A stretch of DNA of 64,000 nucleotides from Litchfieldella rifensis (GCF_042646605.1 NZ_JBHRUG010000027.1:310001-374000); one strand, 5' to 3'. Counted from the stretch's first letter, positions 53,697-62,952 are shown. Program-made: numbers and translations. Notes: generated by a model from the sequence alone, not told the origin.

Positions 53697-54308
53697 ATGC
53701 CGCATACACTACCCGAGTTGCCGTATGACTATGACGCACTGGAACCGCACATCGATGCCATGACCATGGAGATTCACCACTCCCGGCATCACCAGACCTA
53801 CGTCAACAACCTCAATGCCGCGCTCGAGGGCACCGGGCTCGAAGAGTTGCCGGTGGATGATGTGATCGCCAATCTGGACCGGGTGCCCGAGGAAAAGCGC
53901 CAGGCGGTCATCAACAACGGCGGCGGACATTCCAACCACTCGAAATTCTGGAAGATGATGTCGCCGCAGGGTGGTGGCGAGCCGCAGGGCAAGGTGGCCG
54001 AAGCCATCAATAACGAACTGGGCGGCTTCGATGCCTTCAAGGATGCCTTTACCAAGGCGGCACTGGGACGCTTCGGCAGCGGCTGGGCGTGGTTGAGCGT
54101 GACGCCGGAGAAGAAGCTGGTGGTCGAGAATACGCTGAACCAGGACAGCCCGCTGATGCACGGCAACACGCCGGTCCTGGGGCTCGATGTCTGGGAACAT
54201 GCCTATTATCTGAAGTACCAGAACAAGCGCCCCGACTACGTCGCTGCCTTCTATAACGTGATCCATTGGGCCGATGTGGAACGTCGCTACGAGGAAGCGA
54301 TGTCCTGA
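53697..54308 (+). CDS. sodA: Superoxide dismutase, Mn-type
   Basis: A 203-aa SOD that converts superoxide to O2 and H2O2. Metal ligands: H27-region (IHHSRHHQTYVNNLN), H81-region (NGGGHSNHSKFWKMM), and DVWEHAYYLKYQN. The GGGHSNHS wording and GSGWAWLSVTP fit the Mn-preferring SodA, not the Fe-preferring SodB (which has AAQVWNHTF). The start at 53697 has GGAGGAG upstream. It sits inside an iron-uptake island, matching the common pattern where Fur relieves sodA when iron is scarce so that an iron-free SOD takes over. Confidence 0.93.
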   Translation: MPHTLPELPYDYDALEPHIDAMTMEIHHSRHHQTYVNNLNAALEGTGLEELPVDDVIANLDRVPEEKRQAVINNGGGHSNHSKFWKMMSPQGGGEPQGKVAEAINNELGGFDAFKDAFTKAALGRFGSGWAWLSVTPEKKLVVENTLNQDSPLMHGNTPVLGLDVWEHAYYLKYQNKRPDYVAAFYNVIHWADVERRYEEAMS

Positions 54309-54316
54309 TACTCTCT

Positions 54317-54339
54317 TTGCCGCGGCCACCCCGGCCGCG
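54317..54339. terminator. GC-rich hairpin between convergent sodA and fhuF
   Basis: A perfect 9-bp stem GCCGCGGCC / GGCCGCGGC with a 5-base loop fills the 36-bp convergent gap. No T-run on either side. Confidence 0.55.
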
Positions 54340-54344
54340 GCCTG

Positions 54345-55076
54345 CTATGCACGAACCCTTCCGTCGCATCCTTCCAACGGACAATTGCCGCAATAAGTCA
54401 GCTCCGGCAGCAAGTAACGCAGACAGCACAGCTTGCGCACGCGTTGCACCTCGTTATGCGGCGATTCGATGTAGCGTACGGGGCGAAACAACGGATTGCG
54501 CCGACCATCCGGATAATGGCGACTTTCCAGCAACAGGCGTGCTTCCTCAGCGGTGCCAGGGCTTGCCATCGGATGCTGGTCGACGACGCTGACGAAGTGT
54601 TCGAAGACATTGCCGGCGTTGCTCCAGAACACCCGTGGCGAGGCTCCGGACAGCGCGGACAGCACCTCGATCAGCGGTGCCAGATGCCGATCCAGCAAGG
54701 TCGCGAAGCGGGTGAAGGCGCCGAGAGCCGGGAGTGGCGTTCCCTCATGCTCCAGGCACAGTCGCTCGGTACGCCCTTCGGCAGTCAAGATCACCTGCAC
54801 CCGTTCGAGCGCCAACGGCAGGTCGCGTTCGAGCAGCAGATTGGCGGCCAAAGCGGGGGTGAGCAAGGCACTGAAGTGCCACTTCGACCACAGCGAAGCC
54901 ACTGCACGGCGATCACCCTGCCGGTACTGGACGGCGAATCGGTCGAGCAGTTCCTCCAGCCGTTGGGGTATCAGCAAGTCGGCGGCTGGCATGGCCTGGG
55001 CAGGCACCGTCGACAGCAGCGGCGGGATCAGGGCTTCCAGAGGGCCGACATAGAGCCGGGATAGGGCGGTGATCAT
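54345..55076 (-). CDS. fhuF: Siderophore-iron reductase FhuF
   Basis: A 243-aa cytoplasmic [2Fe-2S] protein that reduces ferric hydroxamate siderophores and frees Fe(II). The C-terminal cluster motif is KLCCLRYLLPELTYCGNC, the CC-x10-C-x2-C spacing typical of FhuF. The start at 55076 is chosen because a longer frame passes through a Fur-like site. It likely serves the FhuCDB and aerobactin systems next to it. Convergent with sodA. Confidence 0.9.
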   Translation of the reverse strand: MITALSRLYVGPLEALIPPLLSTVPAQAMPAADLLIPQRLEELLDRFAVQYRQGDRRAVASLWSKWHFSALLTPALAANLLLERDLPLALERVQVILTAEGRTERLCLEHEGTPLPALGAFTRFATLLDRHLAPLIEVLSALSGASPRVFWSNAGNVFEHFVSVVDQHPMASPGTAEEARLLLESRHYPDGRRNPLFRPVRYIESPHNEVQRVRKLCCLRYLLPELTYCGNCPLEGCDGRVRA

Positions 55077-55114
55077 GAGGGCCGGATAGCGAGGAAATGG
55101 AAGGCCAGCATAGA

Positions 55115-55133
55115 ATAAATGCGAATCGTTATC
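55115..55133 (-). promoter_or_regulatory. Fur-box-like sequence upstream of fhuF
   Basis: ATAAATGCGAATCGTTATC matches the Fur consensus at 13 of 19 positions, with one mismatch in the right arm AATCATTATC. It is about 40 bp before the fhuF start. Confidence 0.55.
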
Positions 55134-55191
55134 AAATGATTCCCGTTGCCGTTCTTTGTCCGGCGGCATCCTCGCCAGCCGGGTCGGTGGA

Positions 55192-55590
55192 TCAGAACTG
55201 GTAGCTCAGCGTGGCGGTCACATTGCGTTCCTCGCCGAAATAGCAGTAATTGAGGTCATAGCAGGAGGCGATATACTCCTCGTCGAGCAGGTTGTTGGCG
55301 TTGAGTCGCGCCTCCATGCCGGTGAGGCCGAAGCGTCCCAGGTCCAGGCCTGCGAGCGGATCGCGCCGATCGCCCGGTAGAAGGGTTCAGCGGGGCGCTT
55401 GGTGGCGACGTTCTCCTGATCGATATGGAATAGGGCCGCGCTGAACTGGCTGTCGCTACCCCGGGGCTGATACTTCAGGCCCATCTCGTACTGGCTGCCC
55501 TCGGTGGGCTCGAGCGGGTCAACATTTTCGTCCGCATAGCTGTTGGGGTTGAACGACTCGAAATAGCTCAGATAGGGCGCGATGCCGTGG
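55192..55590 (-). pseudogene. Relic of a TonB-dependent siderophore receptor (C-terminal pieces)
   Basis: On the minus strand the 3' end reads NANNLLDEEYIASCYDLNYCYFGEERNVTATLSYQF plus stop, a textbook receptor C-terminus of the FhuA/FoxA kind. Upstream, in another frame, comes a barrel piece from GIAPYLSYFESFNPNSYADENVD to HIDQENVATKRPAEPFYRAIG. Between the two, near 55365-55380, there is a frameshift and the intervening ~100 barrel residues are missing. The plug domain and start are absent. So the gene is broken by at least two deletions and cannot make a working receptor. It abuts an AraC-like fragment at its 5' end. Confidence 0.8.
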
Positions 55591-55796
55591 CAGCAGCGAG
55601 GTGGACTCGTAGTGCTGCAGCACGTCGAGGTCCGATGTGGTCAGCCTGATGCCGGGGCGCAATTCGAATTCTTCCACTTGTCCCTGGACGACGGCGCGCC
55701 GTTCGCGGGAACCAAGCATGGGAATCGATAGTCGATGCCATAGTGTCGACCGTAGTTCTGGAAGTCGGCGACCGAATAGCACTGTGGTGTTGGCAT
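55591..55796 (-). pseudogene. Relic of an AraC-type siderophore-responsive regulator (N-terminal piece)
   Basis: From an ATG at 55796 the minus strand reads CYSVADFQNYGRHYGIDYRFP. After a one-base frame slip near 55715 it continues RAVVQGQVEEFELRPGIRLTTSDLDVLQHYES. This looks like the N-terminal ligand-sensing part of PchR/siderophore AraC regulators (pattern LRPG..L..SD..VL..YES). There is no HTH domain: sequence passes straight into the receptor relic at about 55590. One deletion therefore seems to have joined a regulator head to a receptor tail. The identity rests on pattern recall and is moderate. Confidence 0.55.
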
Positions 55797-55879
55797 GGCG
55801 GGACCAAGCGGCAATAACGATACAAGAACGTGCCTCATCGAGGCACGCCGTTCGTACATTAAGTCAAATGCTCAATGTG

Positions 55880-57187
55880 TCAGATGGCCTGCGCCCAGCG
55901 TTGTTCTCCCGAAGCGTGCCAGGCGATGGGGCCGTCATCTTCATTGAGATCGAAGACGTCGCGGTCGGCGACATGGTTGAGGATGGTCGCCGAACGCCAG
56001 GCCATCAGCGACAGTTGCGGCTCGGCGATGCCGTGACTATGGCGACCGGCGTTGACCGCATAGAGCCGGTGTGCCGCGGGACCCTCCCAGCACACCTCGA
56101 AGTGGGGGCCCAATACCAGCTCGCCATGGGCATCGCGCTCGAAACGTTCGGCCAAGGGCATCAGGCAATCCGGTAGGTGAGAGCAGAAGCCAGTGGCGAA
56201 AATCACCACGTCGGCCACGAAGCGTTCAGGGCTGGCGTTAAGACCATGCCTGGTGGTCAGGGTGAAGCCGAGGCCATTGCGCTCCAGGGCGGTGGCTTCA
56301 CGATGGGGGTAGAGACGCGCCCAGCGTGGCTCGCCGAGTACGTCGAAACGATGGTAGAGCTCACGGTAGAGCATCTGCAGTGCGGCGGGTGTGATGCCGT
56401 CGCTGGCCAACTTCTGGGCCGCGACCTCGCGCTCACGGACCTCACGCGGCAAGTCGTGGAAACCGCGGGTGTAGTGGGGCGTAAAGTACTCGTTGGTGAA
56501 GGCCGTTTCGTCGAGGGGCTCGAAATTCCGTCGCCGTGAGACCCAGTGCAATTCTCGGGGTTGCCCCCAGTGACCGCGCAGGGCGTTGAGGAAGATATCG
56601 GCACCGCTCTGGCCACCACCGACGATCACGACTCGGCGCCCACTGAAATCACGGGGAGTGCGGGCGATCTCGGCGGCGTGCAGGCAATGAGGGCCACGCA
56701 ACGCATCGGCGAACGACGGTAGCCAAGGGCGCTTGCCGGTGCCTAGACATAAGTGGCGAGCGCGGTGGTTGCCGGTGTCGGTCCGCAGCCGGAAGCCGGC
56801 ATCGTCCAGTTCGACCTCGCGCACCGCTTCACCCAGGCAGACGTTTTCCAGCCGGCGCGCGGCCCAGACCAGGTAGTCGGAGAATTCGGCGCGACTGACG
56901 GTGCCTAGCTCGGTGTTGAGGAAGCGATAGAAGCGCCGATGGGCGACCAGGTAGCTGAGAAAGGAATGAGGGCTGTCCGGGGCCACCGCGGTCACCAGGT
57001 CCTTGAGAAAGCCGGTCTGCAGGTGGGTGTCGGGCAGCATCAATCCGGGATGCCAGACGGGGTCGTGACGCCGTTCGAAGAAGCGGGTGGCGAGCTGTGG
57101 CAGATGCGAATCGGCCAGGGCCGCGATGCTCAGGTTGAAGGGGCCGGCGCCGAGGCCGGCCAGGTCGAGAACGGTGGAATCAGACAT
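55880..57187 (-). CDS. iucD: L-lysine N6-monooxygenase, aerobactin-type
   Basis: A 435-aa flavin monooxygenase that N-hydroxylates the lysine side chain. It has GLGAGPFNLSIAALA (FAD-binding), WHPGLMLPDTHLQTGFLKDLVT (family block), VVIVGGGQSGADIFLNAL (NADPH-binding) and DVVIFATGF. The start at 57187 has AGGAGGT upstream and overlaps the iucC stop. Order iucA-iucB-iucC-iucD on the minus strand is exactly the aerobactin order, so lysine is the likely substrate. Ornithine or a diamine cannot be fully excluded. Confidence 0.9.
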   Translation of the reverse strand: MSDSTVLDLAGLGAGPFNLSIAALADSHLPQLATRFFERRHDPVWHPGLMLPDTHLQTGFLKDLVTAVAPDSPHSFLSYLVAHRRFYRFLNTELGTVSRAEFSDYLVWAARRLENVCLGEAVREVELDDAGFRLRTDTGNHRARHLCLGTGKRPWLPSFADALRGPHCLHAAEIARTPRDFSGRRVVIVGGGQSGADIFLNALRGHWGQPRELHWVSRRRNFEPLDETAFTNEYFTPHYTRGFHDLPREVREREVAAQKLASDGITPAALQMLYRELYHRFDVLGEPRWARLYPHREATALERNGLGFTLTTRHGLNASPERFVADVVIFATGFCSHLPDCLMPLAERFERDAHGELVLGPHFEVCWEGPAAHRLYAVNAGRHSHGIAEPQLSLMAWRSATILNHVADRDVFDLNEDDGPIAWHASGEQRWAQAI

Positions 57188-58988
57188 CGGACACCTCCTG
57201 TGTCGAGGGGCGGTCAGCTACGGCGACCGGTTGACGAACGAAATGCAGCGGGTTGTCGACGCGCAGTTCCATCTCCGCCAGCATGCGCTCGGCAGCGCTG
57301 TCGGTGGGGTGAAGGAACTTGGCGCGGTTGAGGGTCAGGCGCAGGATACGCGGTGCAAACAGCTCGAAACGGGCGAAGCGCTCGGCCAGTTCCGGGTGAC
57401 GGGCCCGGTAGGTGTCGAGTACATCGCCACATAACCGGTAGAAGCGCGCCTCCGAGATGCCGCAACTTGCCGCCAACGGTGCGATAAAGCGCAGGGTCGT
57501 GACGAAATGGCCGGTCTGCAGGTCATGGATCAACTTCTCCGGTGGCAGGCGTACCGTGACCTCCTTGAGCTCGGCGGGCAGGTCGTCGGCTTCCGGAAAC
57601 TCCTCATCGACCAGGCGCAGGTCGCCCTGAAAATCCTTGAGTGCCAAACGGTGAGGCCAACCGTCGCGGAGAATCAGGGTGAGGTTCTGGCCATGGGCGA
57701 TCAACGACATGCCATAGCGGCACATCAGATGCCACATGGGCACCAGGGTGACCTCGAACATGCGGGTGAGCCAGGCTTCCGCGGATTCGACGTCGTGGGC
57801 ACCGGCGGCTGCGAGGTAGGCGGCGAGCCAGGGGCGTCCGTCATCGTCGGCCTGCATCAGTTCGGCCATCAGCAGGGCTTGCTCGTTGTTGGCCAGGCGG
57901 GGGGCCAGGGATTCGCGCCAGATCACCCCGAATAGCTCGCGGTAGCGATAGGGCGATCGCGGCAGGCGCTCGTACTGGCTATGGGGCAGCACCGCGCCGG
58001 CGGGTTCGGCGAGTATTTCCAGATGGACCCGGGCGAATTCCTCGTCTTCCCGCGCCTTGGTCTTCAGCCATGCCGAGGCCGCGGGCCCGGCGAGCAGGAA
58101 GCGGCCGGGAATGCCGCGATAACAGGAGGTGTTCATGATGGTCAGCGGCAGCTTGATATCGTAGGCCGATGGCCGACTGACGTTGGTCAGGGTGCGCAGC
58201 GACTGCTGTGGCACGTAGGCGTCGCCGAATTCGCCTAGATACACGAGACGCCGATGGGCGATATCGGCGGCATGCAGAGTGCCGAGCCATTGTTGCCACT
58301 GCCAGGGGTGGACCGGCAATAAGCGATAGGCCTCGGGAGCGGGAATCCTTTCGGACAGTGCCTGGCGCAGGCGGGCCTGTTCGTCCGCACTCAGTGCCGA
58401 GTCCAGCAGAGCCGCGTCATCGATACGCCCACCGCCGCATTCCAGGGCATCGGCGGCGATGGCCACCCAAGCGAGACGGAAGGCATTGTCGTATTCGGGA
58501 GCGAAGCGCGCCAATGCCTCCAGCCCCCAGCCGCGGCGTCCCTTGTTGAACAGGAACTTGGGATGGCCGTCGAGCAGGCGCTGACGCTGCGGTTCGGGCA
58601 ACCGAATGGCATCGTCGGCGTTCAGTCCTCGACGAGCCTCGCGCAACTGGCAGTCGGCACGCAGCGTGGCGAACAGATCCTCCAGGTGTTCGGCGGCCTG
58701 GGCATCGCTCATGCCGAGTTCCGGCGCCAGGGCAAGGAGAAAGTCGGCGGCCTCAAAGGTGGCGCCGGGCGGTGGCGCGAGGCTCTCCGGCTCGACTCGG
58801 AGTTGCCCCCACAGGTTGGGGGTGGCGCGAAAATGCCAGCCGGTATCTCCCAGGGTGAGCCGGTAGCCGTCGCCGTCACGCAGCGGGGCGATGATCTGCT
58901 CGTAGGTCAGCTCGCCGATCATCTTGGCGATCAAGGCGCGGTTGGCTGTCTCCCAATGGGGGGACAGGCAGCTATCGAGACGCTCCAT
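57180..58988 (-). CDS. iucC: NIS siderophore synthetase, IucC-like
   Basis: A 602-aa ATP-dependent NRPS-independent siderophore synthetase. It has the IucA/IucC N-terminal and FhuF-like C-terminal regions. Marks are GHPKFLFNKGRRGWG, LLPVHPWQWQQW, ALRTLTNVSRPSAYDIKLPL-like segment, MNTSCYRGIPGR, and HGQNLTLILRDGWPHRLALKDFQGDLRLV. It should add the second hydroxamate to the citrate intermediate. ATG 58988 shares its A with the iucB stop; GTG 58991 is a rival. GGGAGGTG lies just upstream. The citrate backbone is an inference from IucC homology. Confidence 0.88.
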   Translation of the reverse strand: MERLDSCLSPHWETANRALIAKMIGELTYEQIIAPLRDGDGYRLTLGDTGWHFRATPNLWGQLRVEPESLAPPPGATFEAADFLLALAPELGMSDAQAAEHLEDLFATLRADCQLREARRGLNADDAIRLPEPQRQRLLDGHPKFLFNKGRRGWGLEALARFAPEYDNAFRLAWVAIAADALECGGGRIDDAALLDSALSADEQARLRQALSERIPAPEAYRLLPVHPWQWQQWLGTLHAADIAHRRLVYLGEFGDAYVPQQSLRTLTNVSRPSAYDIKLPLTIMNTSCYRGIPGRFLLAGPAASAWLKTKAREDEEFARVHLEILAEPAGAVLPHSQYERLPRSPYRYRELFGVIWRESLAPRLANNEQALLMAELMQADDDGRPWLAAYLAAAGAHDVESAEAWLTRMFEVTLVPMWHLMCRYGMSLIAHGQNLTLILRDGWPHRLALKDFQGDLRLVDEEFPEADDLPAELKEVTVRLPPEKLIHDLQTGHFVTTLRFIAPLAASCGISEARFYRLCGDVLDTYRARHPELAERFARFELFAPRILRLTLNRAKFLHPTDSAAERMLAEMELRVDNPLHFVRQPVAVADRPSTQEVSDV

Positions 58989-59893
58989 CACATCACCTCC
59001 CGGAAGAAACGCTCGCGATGGCCCATCACCAGGCTGGCGCGCTTGTGGGGGAAGTCGAAGTCACGCAGCCGCGAAAGCCCCAGTCGCTCCAGGTGGCGGA
59101 ACAGGCGCTGATTGTCGTGGCGTGGCTCCAGCACCAGCCGGCTGGTGCGGGGCTCGGAGAGGTAGGCATAGTGGGACAGCCCGCCCAGCCAGGCGTCGAC
59201 GAAGCGCGACCCGCGCACGTCCTCTTCGCCGACCAAGAGGTGCATCCCGCGGTCGAACGGCGCCCAGGGGTAGTAGGGAGCCAGGCGATCTTCGGCGGCC
59301 CAGTAGAGTTCGAAGTAGCCGAAGGGGCGATCATCGAATTCGCCGATCAACGGCAGGGTATGCGGGTCGGCGAGTCGCTGTGCGATGAATTCGGCGAGCT
59401 CGGCTTCGGACCAGGCCTGTTCCCAGAACTCGGCGACCCGTGGCAGATGCATCCAGCGCACGAAGCGTTCGAGGTCGCGGTCGGGATCGATCACACGCAA
59501 GGAAAAGGTGCGTTCGAGGCGTGGGTCGAAGCGTCGATACAGCGTACCGCTTGGTTGGGCAGGCCGCTGTGGATGACCGGATGTCGCATCGTAGGGCGTC
59601 TCGCCTGGTTGAGTGGGAGGATGCAGCAGCCACTGCCAGGGCTGTTGGTAGAAGTCGCGGCGCAGGACATGGCCGCCGCCCAGCACGTCGACCAGGCGCG
59701 TCCAGCCGGGGTGCGTATGCCACTCCTCCGCTTCCAGAACCAGCAGCGTCAGACCAGGGTGGTGCACAAAGACGGTATCGATGTGCGCGATCAGCGAGCC
59801 TGTCGAGTCGCTGCTCCGCTGCAGTCGGGCCGCTTCATCCTCGAGAGGAGCGATCTCGAGCCCATGGGGGCGTGCCTTCAGACTGACGGTCAT
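58988..59893 (-). CDS. iucB: N6-hydroxylysine O-acetyltransferase, IucB-like
   Basis: A 301-aa GNAT-fold acyltransferase. The family motif MHLPRVAEFWEQAWSEAELAEFI is in mid-protein, followed by FGYFELYWAAEDRLAPYYP and GMHLLVGEEDVRGSRFVDAWLGGLSHYAYL. It acetylates N6-hydroxylysine with acetyl-CoA before coupling to citrate. It overlaps iucA by 4 bp and iucC by about 1 bp, so translation is coupled. The acyl donor (acetyl or succinyl) is assumed from the cluster type. Confidence 0.9.
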   Translation of the reverse strand: MTVSLKARPHGLEIAPLEDEAARLQRSSDSTGSLIAHIDTVFVHHPGLTLLVLEAEEWHTHPGWTRLVDVLGGGHVLRRDFYQQPWQWLLHPPTQPGETPYDATSGHPQRPAQPSGTLYRRFDPRLERTFSLRVIDPDRDLERFVRWMHLPRVAEFWEQAWSEAELAEFIAQRLADPHTLPLIGEFDDRPFGYFELYWAAEDRLAPYYPWAPFDRGMHLLVGEEDVRGSRFVDAWLGGLSHYAYLSEPRTSRLVLEPRHDNQRLFRHLERLGLSRLRDFDFPHKRASLVMGHRERFFREVM

Positions 59894-61650
59894 GCCGGAA
59901 CTCCTTGGAGGTGTGTGGTGTTGGCGCTGGCAGCGCGGACTGTTGCCAGTGGGTTGGCCAGTGGCAGATAGAGGCGGGCCGGCTCGGCCAGCGTGGCTTC
60001 GTTGACGCCGCTCAGGTAGCAGAAGAAGTTGCCCTTCGCTTCCAGGTGGTGAGCGTTCAGGGCGTGATTCAGACAGTCGAGATCACCGTCGAGCCGTTCC
60101 TGCAGTCCCTCGAGATGGGCGCGCAGGTCGACCAGCAGGGTGGCTTCGTCGACCAGGCCGTCGGCGGCGAGGGCACTGGTGACGGCGAAGGTGGAGTTGA
60201 TCAACAGGTAATAGAGGAAGTAGCGGCGCAGCGTGGCTGGTGGCCAGTGGTTCTCCGGCGGTTGCTCGAGCTGTGGATGCCGCTCGAGGAAGCGATCGCC
60301 GACCCCGCTGCCCTGACAGTCGCGGTAGAACATGCCCACCGGCCAGCCGTCATCCAGGCGCAACACGATGTTCTGCTGGTGGGCCAACAGCACGATGCCG
60401 TCTTCCACTGCCAGGCCGAACAGCGGTGTCAGCACGCGCTCGCAGAAGGCGGTGAACCAGCCACGTGCCACTTGGGCCAGCGGCATGCCAAGGCTGTGAG
60501 CCTTGGCGCGGAGGCGAGCCGAGAGCAGCGACTGCCCACCGGCGACGAGCGGTTGTTGAGTGAGTGTGGCCAATACCACGGCTTCGCTATCGGCCGCATC
60601 CGCCAACAGGTTCTCGCGCAGCACCACCAGGCTGGCCGGGTCGACTGCACCATTGGCATCGCGCCAGCCCAACCAGGCGGGCTCCTGCATGACGGCGAAG
60701 CCGGGAAAGCGCTGCGCCACGTTCAGCTCACGCATCCAGTGATCCAGATGCAAGCCACGCTGGACTTCCTTGACGCTGAGCAGGCGTAGCGAGTTGGTCA
60801 GCCGTGCCGATAGCGACCCCTTGACCATCCAGGGCACGCCGGGAGCGTAGAGCGAGCGATGCGACGACGTCGGCAGCCAATCCGGCTCGCTGTGACCCAG
60901 CCAGTGCAGCCGGCCATTTCGCTGTTGCTCCTGGACCCAGGGAAGCTGGTGCAGTCGTTGTGCTTGCCAGGGGTGCATGGGCAGGACCGAGAAGCCGTCC
61001 GGCAGATGCTCGGCAAGCACCTCCGGCAACAGGCCCAGGGCCAGCTCGGTGGCACGGGCGTCGCGGCTGGTATCACCGGCCCTCAGTTCCGGTGCCAACG
61101 CCCACCAGGCGAGGCCGAAACGGGCGCGATGCTCGGGGCAGAAGGCTTGGGCCTCGGCCTCGCTGAAGGGAGAGCGAGACTTGGGGGCGGGGTGGAAGGC
61201 ATGACCGGCCAGCAGACCCTGTTCCGCCTCGGCAAAGTTCAGCGGGCCTTGCTGCAGGTGGCCGAGATCGTCACGGGCGTCCAGGCTGGCTTGAGTGTTG
61301 GTGCGACTTTCCAGTACCCGCTCGCGGAAAATGCTGCGCGCCTCGGCGGCAAGTTCACCCACCAGAGCCGGTGTTGCCAGGATGCGTTCCAAAGCCGTGG
61401 CGAAATCCACCGCGCGAGGGGTGCCATCCTTGAGCCACAGGACAGGCCACTGGAAGCGGCATTCGCCGCTGGCGCTGCGATGGTGCAAGCGCAGGTGCAG
61501 CTCTCCGTCATCGACAGGCAGGATGGCCAGGTCGCCATGCATGGTGGTGTCGAGATGCCAGCCTTGGCTTTCGCGTAGCAGGGCATTGAAGAAGCAACTC
61601 GCGGCCGGGTCGGCCTCGGATAACAGCGTTGGGCTGGTGGGAGCAGACAT
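59890..61650 (-). CDS. iucA: NIS siderophore synthetase, IucA-like
   Basis: A 586-aa synthetase that joins the first N6-acetyl-N6-hydroxylysine to citrate. Visible: GHAFHPAPKSRSPFSEAEA, FSVLPMHPWQAQRLHQLPW, HWLGHSEPDWLPTSSHRSLYAPG, MQEPAWLGWRD and LLAHQQNIVLRLDDGWPVGMFYRDCQG. The start at 61650 has AAGGAG 8 bases upstream; an 11-residue extension is rejected. First gene of iucABCD, 89 bp after a shiF-like gene read in the same direction. A weak Fur-like box lies in the gap. Confidence 0.9.
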   Translation of the reverse strand: MSAPTSPTLLSEADPAASCFFNALLRESQGWHLDTTMHGDLAILPVDDGELHLRLHHRSASGECRFQWPVLWLKDGTPRAVDFATALERILATPALVGELAAEARSIFRERVLESRTNTQASLDARDDLGHLQQGPLNFAEAEQGLLAGHAFHPAPKSRSPFSEAEAQAFCPEHRARFGLAWWALAPELRAGDTSRDARATELALGLLPEVLAEHLPDGFSVLPMHPWQAQRLHQLPWVQEQQRNGRLHWLGHSEPDWLPTSSHRSLYAPGVPWMVKGSLSARLTNSLRLLSVKEVQRGLHLDHWMRELNVAQRFPGFAVMQEPAWLGWRDANGAVDPASLVVLRENLLADAADSEAVVLATLTQQPLVAGGQSLLSARLRAKAHSLGMPLAQVARGWFTAFCERVLTPLFGLAVEDGIVLLAHQQNIVLRLDDGWPVGMFYRDCQGSGVGDRFLERHPQLEQPPENHWPPATLRRYFLYYLLINSTFAVTSALAADGLVDEATLLVDLRAHLEGLQERLDGDLDCLNHALNAHHLEAKGNFFCYLSGVNEATLAEPARLYLPLANPLATVRAASANTTHLQGVPA

Positions 61651-61679
61651 TGGGCGTTCTCCTTTTTGAAAATAAAAGT

Positions 61680-61698
61680 ACAAATACGAATCATTCCG
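61680..61698 (-). promoter_or_regulatory. Degenerate Fur-like site before iucA
   Basis: ACAAATACGAATCATTCCG keeps the AATCATT core but matches the consensus at only 10 of 19 positions. It lies in the AT-rich shiF-iucA gap. Confidence 0.35.
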
Positions 61699-61739
61699 TT
61701 AATTAGCCGTTACTTCTCCTCGCCAACATGAAAGTCATC

Positions 61740-62933
61740 CTAGTCGTAAGAGACGGAAGCCCGGGAAGCGGGTTCGGTCAGAAAATGGCGTTTGGCCAAG
61801 GGCACCAGTGTCAGCAGTAACAGAGCGGCGACAAAAGCCAGCGGTAGCAGCCACCATGCGGTGACCAGACCGACCACCACGGTCGCAGCCCCGTAGCCGA
61901 GGGTATGAGCCATGGCCAGGAAACCGGCACTGGCTCCTTGGGCCTGGTGGCGGGTGGCCGCGTCGGTATAGCCCGGAACGGCCAGGGCGGCACCGGTGCT
62001 GGCGATCATCACGCCCAGCCCGAACCCTGCCATGCTTGACGTTTGTGTCAGTAGTCCGTAGCCCACGACCAGGCCCAGTGCGCCCAAGGCTAGCAAGGCA
62101 TAGCCACCGAAAAGATGGCGGCGCGTCACACCGAGTTGGACACTCAAGGCGCCCAAGGCGCCAAGCGACAGCAGTACCCCCATCAGATGCCCGGCTCGGG
62201 TGGCATCGATGTCGAGCTTGCCTTGTAGGGCATTGGGCAGGCCCAGTTGCATCAGCGACACCGACATTGCCAATAGCAGTGCCATGATCAGGCAGGGCAG
62301 CAGGCCGAGTGCCAGGCGGGGCGATTCGGCCGCTCGCTTGGAAGGGGATGAGACGTGAGGCCGTGGCACGTCCTTGAGCAGTGCCAGGGCCAGCAGTCCG
62401 CCAAGCAGCATCAAGCCGAAGGGGGCATAGACGCCGAGCCCCAGGCTGGCAGCCGCGGCCAGCGGGCCCAGCAAGCGACCACTGCTGAGCCCGGCACTGA
62501 CGGCGGCCAGGGCCTTGATTCGCTCTTCGCCGCCATGCAGCGCCAGTGACCACTGTTGGCAGGCGGGAACCATGCCGGAGACCGTCAGGCCATACAGCAC
62601 CCGAGACAGGGCCACCACGACCAGGAGCGCACCAGCGGAGAGCAAGCCCTTGGCCGTGGCCCACAGAGCGAAGCCGATCAAGCCAAAGCTGATCACATAG
62701 CCCAACAGCGCCTGTATCACCACCACCCGCGCGCCGTAGCGGTCGGCGACTCGCCCCCAGAAGGGGCTGCCGAGCAGGAACAGCATCGACCCTAGCAGAA
62801 TCAGTCCGGCCCACTGCGACAGCGGCAAGCCGAAACGCTCCACCAGTACCGGCAGCACGACCAGCAGGCCGTTCTGACCGAGTCCCAGCAGAGCCGCACA
62901 AGTGCTGATTCGCCACAGTGGGGGAACGTGCAT
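61740..62933 (-). CDS. MFS transporter, ShiF-like (siderophore export)
   Basis: A 397-aa twelve-helix MFS protein. The loop motif GSPFWGRVADRYGARVVVIQ and start LLGLGQNGLLVVLPVLVERFGLPL are seen. ShiF-type carriers sit in front of iucABCD in enterobacterial aerobactin loci and are thought to help export or use of the siderophore; the same position here supports that role. The ATG at 62933 has AGGGAGAG upstream, better than the GTG at 62954. The Fur-like site upstream points to iron control. Export direction is inference. Confidence 0.85.
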   Translation of the reverse strand: MHVPPLWRISTCAALLGLGQNGLLVVLPVLVERFGLPLSQWAGLILLGSMLFLLGSPFWGRVADRYGARVVVIQALLGYVISFGLIGFALWATAKGLLSAGALLVVVALSRVLYGLTVSGMVPACQQWSLALHGGEERIKALAAVSAGLSSGRLLGPLAAAASLGLGVYAPFGLMLLGGLLALALLKDVPRPHVSSPSKRAAESPRLALGLLPCLIMALLLAMSVSLMQLGLPNALQGKLDIDATRAGHLMGVLLSLGALGALSVQLGVTRRHLFGGYALLALGALGLVVGYGLLTQTSSMAGFGLGVMIASTGAALAVPGYTDAATRHQAQGASAGFLAMAHTLGYGAATVVVGLVTAWWLLPLAFVAALLLLTLVPLAKRHFLTEPASRASVSYD

Positions 62934-62952
62934 GACTACTCTCCCTATAAAC

